A stretch of DNA of 60,397 bases from Paucimonas sp. (lineage in GTDB: Bacteria; Pseudomonadota; Gammaproteobacteria; Burkholderiales; Burkholderiaceae_D). The stretch covers positions 1 through 60,397 of the forward strand of contig JAQGMC010000024.1 in the NCBI GenBank assembly GCA_028292545.1. Reading direction: 5' to 3'. The position numbers were made by a program, and so were the translations under genes. This document shows, in pieces, positions 10,772 to 21,636 of the stretch (the stretch's first letter is position 1; every line of letters begins with the position of its first letter). Under the pieces are notes generated by a model, which saw only the letters and a program-made list of their open reading frames with translations, was not told where the DNA came from and made no database searches.

Positions 10772-12313
10772 ATGACCCGATTCAACCGCAGCCTGGTGTG
10801 GTTCCGGCGCGACCTGCGCCATTATGACCATGTCGCGCTCGACACTGCCTTGCGCAACAGCCAGGCCGTCTATTGCGTGTTCGTCTTCGACCGTGAAATC
10901 CTCGACCCGTTGCTGGCCCGGGGCTTGCAGGCCGACCGGCGCGTGGAGTTCATCCGTGACAGCTTGGCTGAACTGGACCGGGAATTGCGCCAGCGCGGCG
11001 GCGGCCTGATCGTGCGTAACGGCCGGGCGCGGGAAGAAATACCATGCCTGGCGGCGCAACTGGAAGTCGATGCCGTGCTGCTCAACCGCGACTATGAACC
11101 CGCCGCCGTCGAACGTGACCGGGCAGTCGAAGAAAGCCTGGCGCAACAAGGCCGGCGCTTGCTGGGTTTCAAGGACCAGGTCATTTTCGAAAAGGACGAA
11201 GTGCTGACCCAGGCCGGGCGCCCCTACACGGTTTTCACGCCTTACAAGAACGCCTGGCTGAAGAAACTGTTGCCGGCTGATGAAGTGCCGGCGGCAGAAA
11301 TTCCGGCCCTCGGCGCCTGGCTGGTGGAACCGCCGTGGGGCGCGCTGGCTGCGCCACCGGCCCGGGCCGATGTTGATGCCGATGCCGATGCCGGCGTGCC
11401 GACGCTTGCAGAACTGGGATTTGCGCCCACCAATTTGCGTGAACTTGGCATTGTCCCGGGCATGGATGGCGCCAGCGCCCTGGTCGAGGATTTCCTGCCG
11501 CGCATATCGCGCTATGCCAGCGCCCGCGATTTCCCGGCAACCAAAGGCCCGTCCTACCTGTCGGTCCACCTGCGCTTTGGCACGGTGCCGGTGCGCTGGC
11601 TGGCGCGGCTGGCGCTGGATGCGATGCGCAGCGGCGAAGGTGCCGACACGGGCGAAGGCGACGCAGGCGGCGCCCGCACCTGGCTCAACGAACTGATCTG
11701 GCGCGACTTTTACTTTTCCATCCTGCATCATTTCCCGCATGTGGTCGGAAGCGCGTTCCGGGCCGAATTCGAACGCGTGCAGTGGGAAACCGGCGCGCAA
11801 GCAGATGAATTATTTATTGCCTGGTGCGAGGGAAAAACCGGCTACCCGCTGGTGGATGCGGCGATGCTGCAACTGAACCAGACCGGCTACATGCATAACC
11901 GCTTGCGCATGGTGACGGCCAGTTTCCTGGTGAAAGACCTGGGGCTGGACTGGCGCCGCGGCGAAGCCTATTTCGCCGACCGGCTAAATGATTACGACCT
12001 TGCGGCCAACAATGGCGGCTGGCAATGGGCGGCGTCCACCGGCTGCGACGCGCAACCGTGGTTCCGTATCTTCAACCCAGTCACGCAATCGGAACGCTTC
12101 GACGCACACGGGAAATTCATTTGCCGTTACCTGCCGCAGCTGGCGCAGCTGCCAGCGCGCGACCTGCATGCACCCTGGTTGGCGCCGGCGGCGACGCAGG
12201 CCGCAGCCGGCGTCAGCCTCGGGGAAAATTATCCGCGCCCGGTGGTGGCGCATGATGAAGCGCGCAAGCGCACGCTGGAACGTTACCAGGCAGTGCGCAC
12301 AATCGCGGGATGA
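10772..12313 (+). CDS. phrB: Deoxyribodipyrimidine photolyase
   Basis: Uses blue light and reduced FAD to split UV-induced cyclobutane pyrimidine dimers. The 513-residue protein has the N-terminal antenna domain starting SLVWFRRDLRHYDHVAL and the FAD domain with WLNELIWRDFYFSIL, GYPLVDAAMLQLNQTGYMHNR and the C-terminal WQWAASTGCDAQPWFRIFNP, which contains the conserved electron-transfer and lesion-contact residues. ATG at 10772 is chosen by alignment to the family start. It stands alone, divergent from algH and convergent with chpA. Confidence 0.96.
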   Translation: MTRFNRSLVWFRRDLRHYDHVALDTALRNSQAVYCVFVFDREILDPLLARGLQADRRVEFIRDSLAELDRELRQRGGGLIVRNGRAREEIPCLAAQLEVDAVLLNRDYEPAAVERDRAVEESLAQQGRRLLGFKDQVIFEKDEVLTQAGRPYTVFTPYKNAWLKKLLPADEVPAAEIPALGAWLVEPPWGALAAPPARADVDADADAGVPTLAELGFAPTNLRELGIVPGMDGASALVEDFLPRISRYASARDFPATKGPSYLSVHLRFGTVPVRWLARLALDAMRSGEGADTGEGDAGGARTWLNELIWRDFYFSILHHFPHVVGSAFRAEFERVQWETGAQADELFIAWCEGKTGYPLVDAAMLQLNQTGYMHNRLRMVTASFLVKDLGLDWRRGEAYFADRLNDYDLAANNGGWQWAASTGCDAQPWFRIFNPVTQSERFDAHGKFICRYLPQLAQLPARDLHAPWLAPAATQAAAGVSLGENYPRPVVAHDEARKRTLERYQAVRTIAG

Positions 12314-12374
12314 CAAGCATCCCGCGCGGAAGGAAAAGGCCCGGGCCGGCCGCGCCCTGTCCGCTTTTTACAGG

Positions 12375-15300
12375 TCAATCGAGCGCAAGCTCGCGCCGGG
12401 TATAGGTTTTCACCAGGCCAAGCAACTCGTTTTCCTGATAAGGCTTGCCGAGGTATTCATTTACGCCCAGTTCCAGCGCGTAGTTGCGGTGCTTGGCGGC
12501 AGTGCGCGACGTGATCATCACGATCGGAATGGCGCGCGTGCGCTCGTCACTGCGGACATTGCGCGCCAGGTCGAAGCCATCCATGCGCGGCATTTCAATG
12601 TCGAGCAACATGATGTCCGGCGTGATTGCCTGCAATTGTTCGAGCGCGTCGATGCCGTCCTTGGCCAGCACGACCTGGTAGCCTTCGCGCGCCAGCAAGC
12701 GCTGGGTCACGCGGCGCACGGTGAGCGAATCGTCGACCACCATCACGATGGCTTGCGAGCGCAAGCCTTGCACTGGCTCGGATTGCGATTTGATCGTATT
12801 GCCCATTTCAGCGACAGCGCCCATGTCTTGCGGCGCATTCGATCGCAACAGGCGCGGCGCGCGGATTGCGCCGAGCGCTGCGCGCTGCGCCAGCGGCACC
12901 GGATTCAGGATCAGGACGATGTCGCCGGTGCCGAGCACGGTTGCGCCGGCAATGCCGACCAGGCGCGACAATTGCGGACCGATATTCTTGACCACCACCT
13001 CGCGGTTGCCGACCACTTCATCGACATGGATCGCGACCCGGTCATTGCCGCTGCGCAGCACCACGACTGGCGAATATTGCTGCGTCACCGGCACGCTGTC
13101 GGCGTCGCCCAGCAGCGACGAAAGATAGTGCAGCGACACGCGCTGGTTTTGCCAGTTGATCGCGCCATCGTTGTAGGCGCTGGCCAGCATGCCAGTCTTG
13201 AGCTGCTGCACCTGCTCCACAAGCACGGAGGGCACCGCGAACACCTTGCCGCCAGCCTGCAGCAGCACAACCTGGGTCACCGCCAGCGTCAGCGGCAGGC
13301 GCACCAGGAAACGGGCGCCCTGCCCGGGCTCGCTGTGGACTTCCACCCGCCCGCCGAGCGCGGCCGCTTCGGAGCGCACCGCGTCCATGCCCACGCCGCG
13401 TCCAGCCAGGGCCGTCACTTCATCGGCCGTGCTGAAACCCGGCTGGAAAATCATTTCGCGCAATTCACTCTCGGCTGGCTCGGCGTCGGTCGCCAGCAAG
13501 CCCTGCGCCTGGGCCCGGGCGCGTATGCGCTGCAAGTCCAGGCCGCGGCCATCATCCGAAAACTGGATCACGACTTCATTGCCTTCCTGCCGCACTTCGA
13601 CGTGGATGTCGCCGAATTCATTCTTGCCTGCAGCCAGGCGCTCGGCGCGGGTTTCGATGCCGTGCACGATCGCATTGCGCAGCAAGTGTTCGAACGGGCC
13701 CGCCATTTTTTCCAGCACGCCACGGTCGATCTCGACACTGCCGCCGCGCACTTCGAGGTTGACGCGCTTGTCCACTTCCTTGGCCGCCTGCCGCGCCACG
13801 CCGTACAGGCGCTCGGAAATGCTGGCGAACTGCACCATGCGCACGCGCATCAAGTCTTGCTGCAATTCGCGCGTGAGGCGCGCCTGGTTCAGCAGCGCGA
13901 CATCGGTATTGTCGAGCGTGCGCGTCAGGCTGCCCTGCAGCGAGGCGACGTCGTTGACGCTCTCGGCCATCATGCGGGTCAGTTCCTGCAGCCGCGTGAA
14001 ACGGTCGAATTCAAGCGGGTCGAATTCGCGCTCGGCATTGGATGCCATTTGCGACGTCATTTGCGACTCGGCCTGGATTTCAATCTCGCGCAATTGCGCG
14101 CGCAGGCGGCCGACGTTTTCCGTCAAGTCCACCAGCGACTGTCGCAAGCCATCGATTTCGGTTTCGGCGCGCGAACGCGCAATCGACACTTCACCGGCCC
14201 GGTTCACGAGGCGGTCCAGCACGTCGGCCCGCACCCGCACCAGCGGCACCGGCGCGGCGGCCACCGTGGCGTGCGCACCCGGCGGCAGGCTGGTGACCAT
14301 GGTCATCGCGCCGGCAACGGCGAGGCTTACCGGCATGCCGGGCAGCGAGGACACGGCCCCATCGGCCAGCACTGGCAATTGCAGGCGGTCAAACAGCGAC
14401 AGCGCATTGTCGAGCCGGTTCAGCAATTCATCTATCTGGTCGCGCGCCGGCGTGCCCAGGCTGCAGATATGCTCGATGCGGCTTTCCATCTCGTGCATAT
14501 GCTGGCCAAAACTCATTGCGCCCGCCATGCGCGCGCTGCCCTTGATCGTGTGCAGCAAGCGCAACAAGGCAGCCGGATGCGCAGAGTCGGCCAGCGCCGC
14601 TTGCCAGCCGCGCAATTCGCGTCCGATCTGCGGCAGTATGTCGCCGCCTTCCTCGATAAAGACCGGCAGCAGGTCGGGGTCGAGTTCGTCGTTGATGACG
14701 ACTTCGGGTTCGCCGGATCTGGCGCTGGCGCTATAACTGTCACTCGCCAGGCGCGGGTCTTCTGGCTTGGAAGCGGCCGAAAGTGCTTCTGAAACCGGTG
14801 CTGCTGCCGGCGCGGTGGCCGTCGCTTCGGGCGCGACCGCGCCGGGCTGCCCGCTCACTGTCGGCTCGGCAGGCGCGGCCGCGGCAGCTTGCTCGCCAAG
14901 GGCGTGGGCGGCAGCTTGCTCGCCAAGGGCGTGGGCCGCAGCCTCGCTGCCGTAGTGGTCGATGCCGGCGCCGGCAGCCGGGCGTAAAACCAGGTCTTCC
15001 AGCCGTCCTTCGAGCGCAGCCAGCAGCGCCGGTTCGTCCGGCGGCAAGTCGCCCAGCGCGAAGGTGGCCAGCATTGCCTTGATCCGCTCCACTGCTTGCA
15101 GCATCAAGAGGAAGTCCGAGCCCAGCAAGTTGACCGGTCGCCGCGCCAGCGATTGCAGGATCATTTCCAGCGCGTGCGCCAGTTCGTGCACGGCATTGAA
15201 GCCAACCGTTGCTGAACTGCCCGACAGCGAATGCGCGGCATGGACTGAGCTGCGGTGCACGGGACGCGCGGGCTCATGGCGCCACTCATCGAAGTCATGC

Positions 15301-18300
15301 GCCAGCAGGCGCACCAGGTCGTCGGTTTCGGCGAGATAAATGTTGTACAGCGGCAGGCTGATTTCAAGCGGGCCTACGCGCTTGATATTGTCATCGGCGC
15401 GCGGCTCCACCGTCCGCGCCGAAGCCAGGTCGATTACTTGCGCCAGGCCGCTTGCAGTGGTGCCAGGCGCGAGGTCCGGCAATTGCGGCGCATGCGGCGC
15501 CGGCGGAATAACTTCATCGGCAGCAAAGTCGATGACGGGCGCAACCGGCGTTGCGTCGCTTTCCACGGTCAGCACCAGGTCGGCGGGCTGCGATTCCCGG
15601 TGGTCGTCGGACAGGGAGAAGGAAAGGTCAGGCGGGATCCCGGATTCTGCCGCGCCTGCCGGCTCAGCGCCGCTCTCTTCAGCCACGGGCTCAAAGACCG
15701 GGTCCAGGTCTGGCAAGCCGGGCGCAGCGGCCGCCGGAGCGCCGCTATCGGCCAGCCCGTCGCCAGCGGCATCCAGCGTGAAGTCAAACGACAGCGCGGG
15801 GAATTCTTGCGCCGCCGATGCCGCACCAGGAGCAGGTTCATCCAGCAATGGCAAGTCGAGCAATTCGTCGCCGTCGAAATCGGGCGTGAATGGGTCGGCC
15901 TCCGCTGGCAGCGTGGCCGTGATTTCTTCATCGATGGAAAGGACGAATGCCGGCGGCTCGTAGGCTGCGGCGCTTGCGGGCGAATCCGAAGGTGAATCCA
16001 CGGTCGATCCAGCGGTCGATTCCACCGGCGCCGACAAGCCGGGTTGCGACTGGCTGCCGTCCAGTTCCGGCTCGCCCCAGGACAGCAGCATGCCATCGTC
16101 CGGCGCGGTGGCCAGCAGCGACTGATCCGGGCTGGCAGCCGCGGCCGCGACTGCTTCTTCGTCCAGTGAAAAACCAAGGCCATCGCGCATGCGGCCGGCG
16201 GCCGCAACCAGGGCATCGGGCGTGCGCGCCGAACTGCCGCTGCGGGTCAGGTCCTGCACCCAGGCGCCCAGCACGCTTGCCGCATATTTGAGCAGCGCCG
16301 CCAGGTCTGGCGTTGCCGCCTTGCCGTCGGCCAGTTGCAGGTTCAAAACCTGTTCGATACTCCAGGCGGCCTCGCCGAAGGCATTGAGACCGACCATGCG
16401 GCCGCTGCCCTTGAGCGTATGGAAGGCGCGCCGCAAACCGGTCAGGTGCTCGACATTGGCTGGCTGCGCTTCCAGTTGCGGCAGCGTGGCATGCACTGCT
16501 TCCAGCACTTCGCCGGCTTCGCCGAGGAAAATTTCAAGCAATTCAGCATCGATGCCGGCATCGGCTTCCGCCTCGGCCTGGACGGCAGCCGCGCTTGCTG
16601 CCGCCTCGGGCGACGCCGGGTCCGGCACCGACGCCTGGGACGCGTCGACATTCATTGCAACGGGCAGCACATCCAGCACGTTGATCACATCCGGCGCATC
16701 CAGCGCAGGCTGCGCCGGCGCCTCGGCGGCGGTGCTTGCCAGCGACGCAGCCGCCACGGCAATTGCAGCCGCTTCGGGCAAGGGGTCGATCACGACATCA
16801 AGCGTTGCCTGCAGCCCTGGCGTAGCAAGCCGGGCCTGGAAGCTGCCGTCCACAGGATCGAAGACGAAACGTTCACGTGCCAGCGCCGGCTGCTTTTGCA
16901 GCATCTCCATGAAGAAGCTCAGGGCGCCCAGGTTGCGCGCCACCCGTTGCGATTCATCCGCACTGGGTCCCGCTTCTGGCGGCAGGTCGCGGAAGCGGCC
17001 GACGGCGGCGCGGGCGTTTGCAATCGCCAGCCGCGCCTCTTCCTGTTCCAGTATGTCGAGCGCACCTTCTATCTGGTGCAGCGTGGAATCGACCACTGGC
17101 AGCGCGGCGCGCCGGGTAGCATCGCCAAAAAATTCTTCCAGGCCTTTTTCAACCTGGTTCAAGCTGGTGCGCATTTCGCCAGCCAGCACGCCGACAGTTT
17201 CCTTTTGCTGCGCATCGCGCGACATGTCGTCCAGCCACTGCGTCTGCGTGGCTGGGCTTTCGCCCGCCACAACCGCCAGCAGCCGGGCCGTCAGCGCCTC
17301 AGCTTTTTCGCCGAAGCCTTCCGACAGGCGGCTGGCATGGTTCAGCGCATTCTCCACAAACAGCAGGCTGCCCGCCATTTCCAGTGCCAGCGCTTCGCCC
17401 GCGGCGCTATGGGCGGCACGGGCAATGCCATTCAGTTCCCGCAACAGTTTTTCCAGCGAAGGCGCGCCCAGCCGCGCGCCGACTTCAGCCAGCGCCTGCA
17501 TGTGCTGCTCGAAACCGGCGCCTGCGGATTGGTTGCCGCCTGCCAGCGCGGACCACCGGTTCTTGGCCTGGTTCAGGTGCTCGCGCGCGGCTGCCAGCAA
17601 AGCCTGGTCGACCTGGCCATAGCGGCGGCGTTCATAGTCGGCCGGCACCTGGCCAGCAAGCTGGTAGGCACTCTTGACCTGTGCCGTGCGGCCACTGGGC
17701 CGCTCGGCAGCGGCAATGAAAAACAGGGCGTCGCGCCCCAGCCGCTCGACCGCGCCCTGGCTGCCTTCCGCCAGGCGCCGCAGTTGCAGGTTGATGCGCC
17801 CGAATAATTGCCTGACGTGGATGTCGATGGCGATCTCGCCGTTTGCCACGCCCTCGGCAAAGCCGCGCAAGATCCACCAGAAGCGGCGTGCATCGGGCGT
17901 GGCCTGTGCGCGTTCCACCTCACCTACCAGGGCTGCCATTGCGGCAGCCGAGGTACGTCCCGCCTCCGGGTCGGCAGCGCGCAGGAAAGGCAGCAAGGCG
18001 CGCTCGAAGCGTTGCCGGATCATGGCGAATTGCACCGGCTCGCCTTGCGGCTCGACTGGCAACTGGGGCTTGATGGAAAGGTTGGGGAAGAACAGGTCCG
18101 AAGGATGGGCCCGGTCGTTGCCACAGGCTTGCAGCGCATCCTTGTAATACGGGTACAGGCGCACTGGCTGGTGTAAAGCGCCCGACAGCATTTCTTCGAG
18201 ATATTCGACAATCGCGCTGCAGGCCGTGCCGTAGACGCGCGCCAGCGTCGCATCCAGGACCGGCTTTCCAACCAGTACGCCATCCAGCATTTTTTCAACG

Positions 18301-18539
18301 GCTTCAGTCAGCACCGACACGCCATCGAGGTCAACAATCTGCAGCGCGCCGTGGGCCTGGTGCAGGAAGCTGCGCGCCTGGCGAACGGAAGTGGACTGGG
18401 TGTCCGCATCCTGCGTCAGCGCGTCAGTGACCAGCGCGCGCGAGCGCTGCAGCGCCTCGCGGATTTCATTCATCACCCAGGACAGGGGCCCGGTGTCGAA
18501 ATTGTTTGGCGGGAGCGTTTGATCGGAAAGCGGAGTCAT
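12375..18539 (-). CDS. chpA: Chp-type hybrid histidine kinase (ChpA/PilL)
   Basis: The 2054-residue CheA-like kinase of the type IV pilus chemosensory pathway. In order: an N-terminal Hpt-like region (HQAHGALQ near 50); phosphotransfer sites HTLKGSGRM (about 706), HSLSGSSATV (about 1102) and HTIKGSARM (about 1329); long acidic, Ala/Pro-rich linkers; an ATPase with NAIVHGIE (about 1620) and DDGRGLD; a CheW-like domain; and a C-terminal receiver (about 1930-2050) with VDDS, DIEMP and KP. ATG at 18537-18539 is preferred to an upstream codon. Last gene of pilGHIJ-chpA. A 27-bp duplication lies in one linker. Confidence 0.94.
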   Translation of the reverse strand: MTPLSDQTLPPNNFDTGPLSWVMNEIREALQRSRALVTDALTQDADTQSTSVRQARSFLHQAHGALQIVDLDGVSVLTEAVEKMLDGVLVGKPVLDATLARVYGTACSAIVEYLEEMLSGALHQPVRLYPYYKDALQACGNDRAHPSDLFFPNLSIKPQLPVEPQGEPVQFAMIRQRFERALLPFLRAADPEAGRTSAAAMAALVGEVERAQATPDARRFWWILRGFAEGVANGEIAIDIHVRQLFGRINLQLRRLAEGSQGAVERLGRDALFFIAAAERPSGRTAQVKSAYQLAGQVPADYERRRYGQVDQALLAAAREHLNQAKNRWSALAGGNQSAGAGFEQHMQALAEVGARLGAPSLEKLLRELNGIARAAHSAAGEALALEMAGSLLFVENALNHASRLSEGFGEKAEALTARLLAVVAGESPATQTQWLDDMSRDAQQKETVGVLAGEMRTSLNQVEKGLEEFFGDATRRAALPVVDSTLHQIEGALDILEQEEARLAIANARAAVGRFRDLPPEAGPSADESQRVARNLGALSFFMEMLQKQPALARERFVFDPVDGSFQARLATPGLQATLDVVIDPLPEAAAIAVAAASLASTAAEAPAQPALDAPDVINVLDVLPVAMNVDASQASVPDPASPEAAASAAAVQAEAEADAGIDAELLEIFLGEAGEVLEAVHATLPQLEAQPANVEHLTGLRRAFHTLKGSGRMVGLNAFGEAAWSIEQVLNLQLADGKAATPDLAALLKYAASVLGAWVQDLTRSGSSARTPDALVAAAGRMRDGLGFSLDEEAVAAAAASPDQSLLATAPDDGMLLSWGEPELDGSQSQPGLSAPVESTAGSTVDSPSDSPASAAAYEPPAFVLSIDEEITATLPAEADPFTPDFDGDELLDLPLLDEPAPGAASAAQEFPALSFDFTLDAAGDGLADSGAPAAAAPGLPDLDPVFEPVAEESGAEPAGAAESGIPPDLSFSLSDDHRESQPADLVLTVESDATPVAPVIDFAADEVIPPAPHAPQLPDLAPGTTASGLAQVIDLASARTVEPRADDNIKRVGPLEISLPLYNIYLAETDDLVRLLAHDFDEWRHEPARPVHRSSVHAAHSLSGSSATVGFNAVHELAHALEMILQSLARRPVNLLGSDFLLMLQAVERIKAMLATFALGDLPPDEPALLAALEGRLEDLVLRPAAGAGIDHYGSEAAAHALGEQAAAHALGEQAAAAAPAEPTVSGQPGAVAPEATATAPAAAPVSEALSAASKPEDPRLASDSYSASARSGEPEVVINDELDPDLLPVFIEEGGDILPQIGRELRGWQAALADSAHPAALLRLLHTIKGSARMAGAMSFGQHMHEMESRIEHICSLGTPARDQIDELLNRLDNALSLFDRLQLPVLADGAVSSLPGMPVSLAVAGAMTMVTSLPPGAHATVAAAPVPLVRVRADVLDRLVNRAGEVSIARSRAETEIDGLRQSLVDLTENVGRLRAQLREIEIQAESQMTSQMASNAEREFDPLEFDRFTRLQELTRMMAESVNDVASLQGSLTRTLDNTDVALLNQARLTRELQQDLMRVRMVQFASISERLYGVARQAAKEVDKRVNLEVRGGSVEIDRGVLEKMAGPFEHLLRNAIVHGIETRAERLAAGKNEFGDIHVEVRQEGNEVVIQFSDDGRGLDLQRIRARAQAQGLLATDAEPAESELREMIFQPGFSTADEVTALAGRGVGMDAVRSEAAALGGRVEVHSEPGQGARFLVRLPLTLAVTQVVLLQAGGKVFAVPSVLVEQVQQLKTGMLASAYNDGAINWQNQRVSLHYLSSLLGDADSVPVTQQYSPVVVLRSGNDRVAIHVDEVVGNREVVVKNIGPQLSRLVGIAGATVLGTGDIVLILNPVPLAQRAALGAIRAPRLLRSNAPQDMGAVAEMGNTIKSQSEPVQGLRSQAIVMVVDDSLTVRRVTQRLLAREGYQVVLAKDGIDALEQLQAITPDIMLLDIEMPRMDGFDLARNVRSDERTRAIPIVMITSRTAAKHRNYALELGVNEYLGKPYQENELLGLVKTYTRRELALD
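14881..14934. repeat. 27-bp perfect tandem duplication inside chpA
   Basis: Two identical 27-bp units, 14881-14907 and 14908-14934, encode the duplicated linker peptide HALGEQAAA. The unit is in frame, so it lengthens the linker by nine residues without breaking the kinase. It is a likely replication-slippage site and may vary among strains. Confidence 0.9.
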
Positions 18540-18605
18540 GAAGCCTCGATTTTTCAGCGGGTGTGCCGCGCGCCAGGGGCGGCGCGGCACACGATGCGGC
18601 GCAGG

Positions 18606-20906
18606 TCAGGCAGCGACGCGGAACCGGGATACGGAGCTCTTCAGTTCCTCGGCCAGGCGCGACAGCTCATGAATCGAGCGCGCCGTCATTTGCGTACCCT
18701 CTTGCGTGCGCTCAGTGACGCTCAAAATATTCTGGATGTTCTGCGCCACGCCGCTGGCGGAACTGGCCTGGATTTCCGTGGCCGCAGAAATGCCCTGGAT
18801 CAGCTCTGCCAGCTGGTTCGAGACGCGCCGGATATCCGACAGTGCCGCGCCGGCCGCGTCCGACAGGCGCGCACCCTCGACCACACCCTGCGTGGATTTT
18901 TCCATTGCCGCCACGGCGTCATGCGTGTCGGTCTGAATCGTGCGCACCAGCGCGCCAATCTGCTTGGTCGCTTCGCCGGAGCGTTCTGCCAGGCGCTGCA
19001 CCTCTTCCGCCACGACCGAGAAGCCGCGACCGGCTTCGCCAGCAGAGGCGGCCTGGATCGCGGCATTCAGCGCCAGCACGTTGGTCTGTTCAGTAATGTC
19101 GGAAATCAGTTCGGTGATTTCACCAATCTCTTGCGACGATTCGCCCAGCCGCTTGATCCGCTTGGACGTTTCCTGGATCTGTTCGCGGATCTCATTCATG
19201 CCCTTGATCGCGTTTTCCACGGCGCGTGCGCCCTGCTCTGCCGCGCTCACCGACTGGCGCGCCACTTCGGCAGACTCATTGGCCGAGCGCGACACATCGG
19301 TAATCTGGGCTGCCATGCTGAGCACGGCCTGGCCGGTTTCCTGGATTTCGCGCGACTGCTTCTGCGATGCATCGAGCAAGCCGACCGAAATGTTTTGCGC
19401 CTGGTCCGATGCCGACGTCACCTGTTCCGCAACCCGGGTCACGCGTCCGACCAGCCCACGCAACTCTTCCACCGTGTAGTTGACCGAGTCGGCAATGGCG
19501 CCGGTAATGTCTTCGGACACCGTCGCCTGGATCGTCAAGTCGCCGTCGGCCACTTCCTGCAATTCATTCATCAGACGCAAAATGGCGGCCTGGTTCTGGT
19601 CATTGGTGCGCATGGCTTCTTCTTCATGGCTGCGTGCTTCCAGCCGCTGCTTTTCCGCCTCTTCGCGCCGCAATTCCGATTCACGTGCCCGCACCCGGCT
19701 GTCTTGCAGCAGTGCGACTGCAACGCCGGCTGCAGACAGCAGCGCGCCCAGCGCCGCCAGCACGAGCGCATAAAAAGTCCATCCGAATGAATCTTCTTCG
19801 CGACGCAGGTTGCGTTGCAGTTGGGCCAGGCGCTCTTTCAGCGGCTCGTTCTCGACGAAGATCAGCTGCTCGGCCTGCTTGACTGCAATGAAGTTCTGCA
19901 GGTTGCCCAGCACGGTCGCCACCGACTTCTGGTACTGCGCAAACAGGTTTTGCAGCTCAGTCAGCTTGTCGCGCGTTTCCTGGTCCTTGGTGACTGCCAG
20001 GCGCAGTGTTTCGCTGCCGTTCAAAAAGCCGTCGATGATGTCGCGGAAAGTGTTGGTGTCCTTGCCCAGCAAGAAGGCGGTTTCCGGGTTCACGCCTTCG
20101 GAAGTCAGGAATTCATTCGAGCTGCGGCCCAGGCGCTGGGTCAGCATGACCAGCTGGCCGGCAGCGGAAATTTCACGCGGCGTGGCGCCGGATTGCGCCT
20201 TCAGCGCCACGATCTGCTCGGTCAGTTCCAGCAGCGAAGGGGAGATTTCGTTCAGTTTTTTCAGCGTGGCGCCAAAGCCGGTCAGCTGGGCACGCATCTT
20301 CAGGATGGTGTCGGCGGCCTTGTCGGAGTTGGACCACAGCTTGCGCGATTCGACCAGCGTCGACATCAGGTGGTCGTCGAGCGCGTCGATTTCACGACCC
20401 TGGGTGGTGCCGCCTTTCTGCAGCACGTTCAAGTCGTCGTTGAGTTCCTTGCGGCTTTCCTCAAGCTGCTTGAACGCCTGCACGTTGCCCTGGATCGCAT
20501 TTGGCGCCGCCTTGCCGATACGCTGCGAGTGCATCAGCGCGTCGCCCGCAACCTGGGTCTGGGTCGCGGTGATGATGGCCTGGCTGGTGCTGATGTACAG
20601 GAAGACCGCGCCCAGGACCACTGAAGCGGTCAGTGCGCCGAGCAGTAAGCGGATCTGCTTCTGGATCGGCAAATGGCTGATCAGGGGAAGGCGCGCGCCG
20701 CCAGGCGACTGGCCTGCAGGCGTGTCCCGCTCATCTTCCGTGCCGGATACGGCGACGGTCGGCGCAGGGTCCAGCCCGGCCGCGGCCGGCTGGCCCGCCT
20801 CGGCTGGGCCCTCGCCTGCGGCCGGCATCATGTCGAGTTCGGCGACCGTCAGCGGCGACGCGTCGGCGGCCTTCTTTTTCGACAAGAAACTAAGGTTGAA
20901 CGCCAT
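18606..20906 (-). CDS. pilJ: Type IV pilus methyl-accepting chemotaxis protein PilJ
   Basis: A membrane chemoreceptor of 766 residues that feeds the Chp kinase. A cytoplasmic N-terminal region of about 75 residues precedes TM1 (about 80-103, [18 protein letters not shown]). A long periplasmic PilJ helical region follows, then TM2 (about 375-398), HAMP-like sequence and the signalling coiled coil, whose hairpin tip [19 protein letters not shown] lies near 605. ATG at 20904-20906 has AGGAGACTT just before it. It lies between pilI and chpA. Confidence 0.95.
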   Translation of the reverse strand: MAFNLSFLSKKKAADASPLTVAELDMMPAAGEGPAEAGQPAAAGLDPAPTVAVSGTEDERDTPAGQSPGGARLPLISHLPIQKQIRLLLGALTASVVLGAVFLYISTSQAIITATQTQVAGDALMHSQRIGKAAPNAIQGNVQAFKQLEESRKELNDDLNVLQKGGTTQGREIDALDDHLMSTLVESRKLWSNSDKAADTILKMRAQLTGFGATLKKLNEISPSLLELTEQIVALKAQSGATPREISAAGQLVMLTQRLGRSSNEFLTSEGVNPETAFLLGKDTNTFRDIIDGFLNGSETLRLAVTKDQETRDKLTELQNLFAQYQKSVATVLGNLQNFIAVKQAEQLIFVENEPLKERLAQLQRNLRREEDSFGWTFYALVLAALGALLSAAGVAVALLQDSRVRARESELRREEAEKQRLEARSHEEEAMRTNDQNQAAILRLMNELQEVADGDLTIQATVSEDITGAIADSVNYTVEELRGLVGRVTRVAEQVTSASDQAQNISVGLLDASQKQSREIQETGQAVLSMAAQITDVSRSANESAEVARQSVSAAEQGARAVENAIKGMNEIREQIQETSKRIKRLGESSQEIGEITELISDITEQTNVLALNAAIQAASAGEAGRGFSVVAEEVQRLAERSGEATKQIGALVRTIQTDTHDAVAAMEKSTQGVVEGARLSDAAGAALSDIRRVSNQLAELIQGISAATEIQASSASGVAQNIQNILSVTERTQEGTQMTARSIHELSRLAEELKSSVSRFRVAA

Positions 20907-21023
20907 TTTTTAAGTCTCCTGATATCCCTGAATGCTCGAATGCCTGAATGCTGTGAATTCTGTGCTGCCGTGAATGCTGCCCATGTACTGCCCATGCCGT
21001 CGCTGCCAGCCGCCGCAGGTACG

Positions 21024-21038
21024 CGGGCCGTCGGCCCG
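21024..21038. other. Small palindrome in the pilI-pilJ spacer
   Basis: CGGGCCG-T-CGGCCCG is a perfect 7-bp inverted repeat in the 152-bp gap between pilI and pilJ. The rest of the gap has several degenerate copies of TGAATGCT. It may be an intercistronic RNA hairpin that sets pilJ levels; there is no T-run. Confidence 0.4.
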
Positions 21039-21058
21039 TGACAGGCCGCCGACCGTAC

Positions 21059-21625
21059 TTACATGCCCACCTGCAGGAAGGCTGGATCGCGAATCACGAC
21101 CGACAGGTCGAGCTGCTGCCAGTGCTGGCCTTCGGCGTCGACATACCGATCCTGCGACCAGGGCAACGGCTCCGCCCTGGCAAGCGGTTGCGCCTGCATC
21201 TGCGCCATGTTGCGCAAGCCAAGCACGCGCGTGACCAGCAAGGCAGCATTGAAATTGAGCGCGGGTGCGAAAGCGAGGATGCGGCTTTCCTTGCCGGGCA
21301 CGGTTGGCGCGCCACCCAGAAAGCGCGCCAGGTCGATGACGCTGACCAGGTTGCCGCGCAGGTTGGTCACGCCGAGGAACCAGTCTTTGGTAAGCGGCAC
21401 CGGCGTGATGCCGCCCACGGGCGTCAGTTCGCCTGCATGCGCCAGGTTGACAAGCCAGCGCTGGGCGCCGATTTCAATGCCAAGCTGGTTGACGCGGGTG
21501 TCTGCACCGGCGCGCGCCGCCTGCATGCGCTCGACCAGCTGCGCCTGGAATTCGCGCAGGCGGGTGCGCCGGCGCGTGCCCTGGTCCTGGGTCGCGCTGC
21601 TGAGCGTATCCGGGGTTGGCGGCAT
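21059..21625 (-). CDS. pilI: CheW-like adaptor PilI
   Basis: A 188-residue CheW-domain protein that couples PilJ to the ChpA kinase. The CheW core spans about 45-185, with LVNLAHAGELTPVGGITPVPLTKDW, then the conserved FLGVTNLRGNLVSVIDLARFLG. An arginine-rich 20-residue segment precedes the core. It is 11 bp after pilH and belongs to the pilGHIJ-chpA operon. Confidence 0.93.
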   Translation of the reverse strand: MPPTPDTLSSATQDQGTRRRTRLREFQAQLVERMQAARAGADTRVNQLGIEIGAQRWLVNLAHAGELTPVGGITPVPLTKDWFLGVTNLRGNLVSVIDLARFLGGAPTVPGKESRILAFAPALNFNAALLVTRVLGLRNMAQMQAQPLARAEPLPWSQDRYVDAEGQHWQQLDLSVVIRDPAFLQVGM

Positions 21626-21636
21626 GGGAAGCTGGA

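Noticed and set aside
11988..14792. Plus-strand open frame of 934 codons opposite chpA
   Set aside because: Antisense to the conserved kinase and receiver domains of chpA and overlapping the end of phrB; no recognisable domain.
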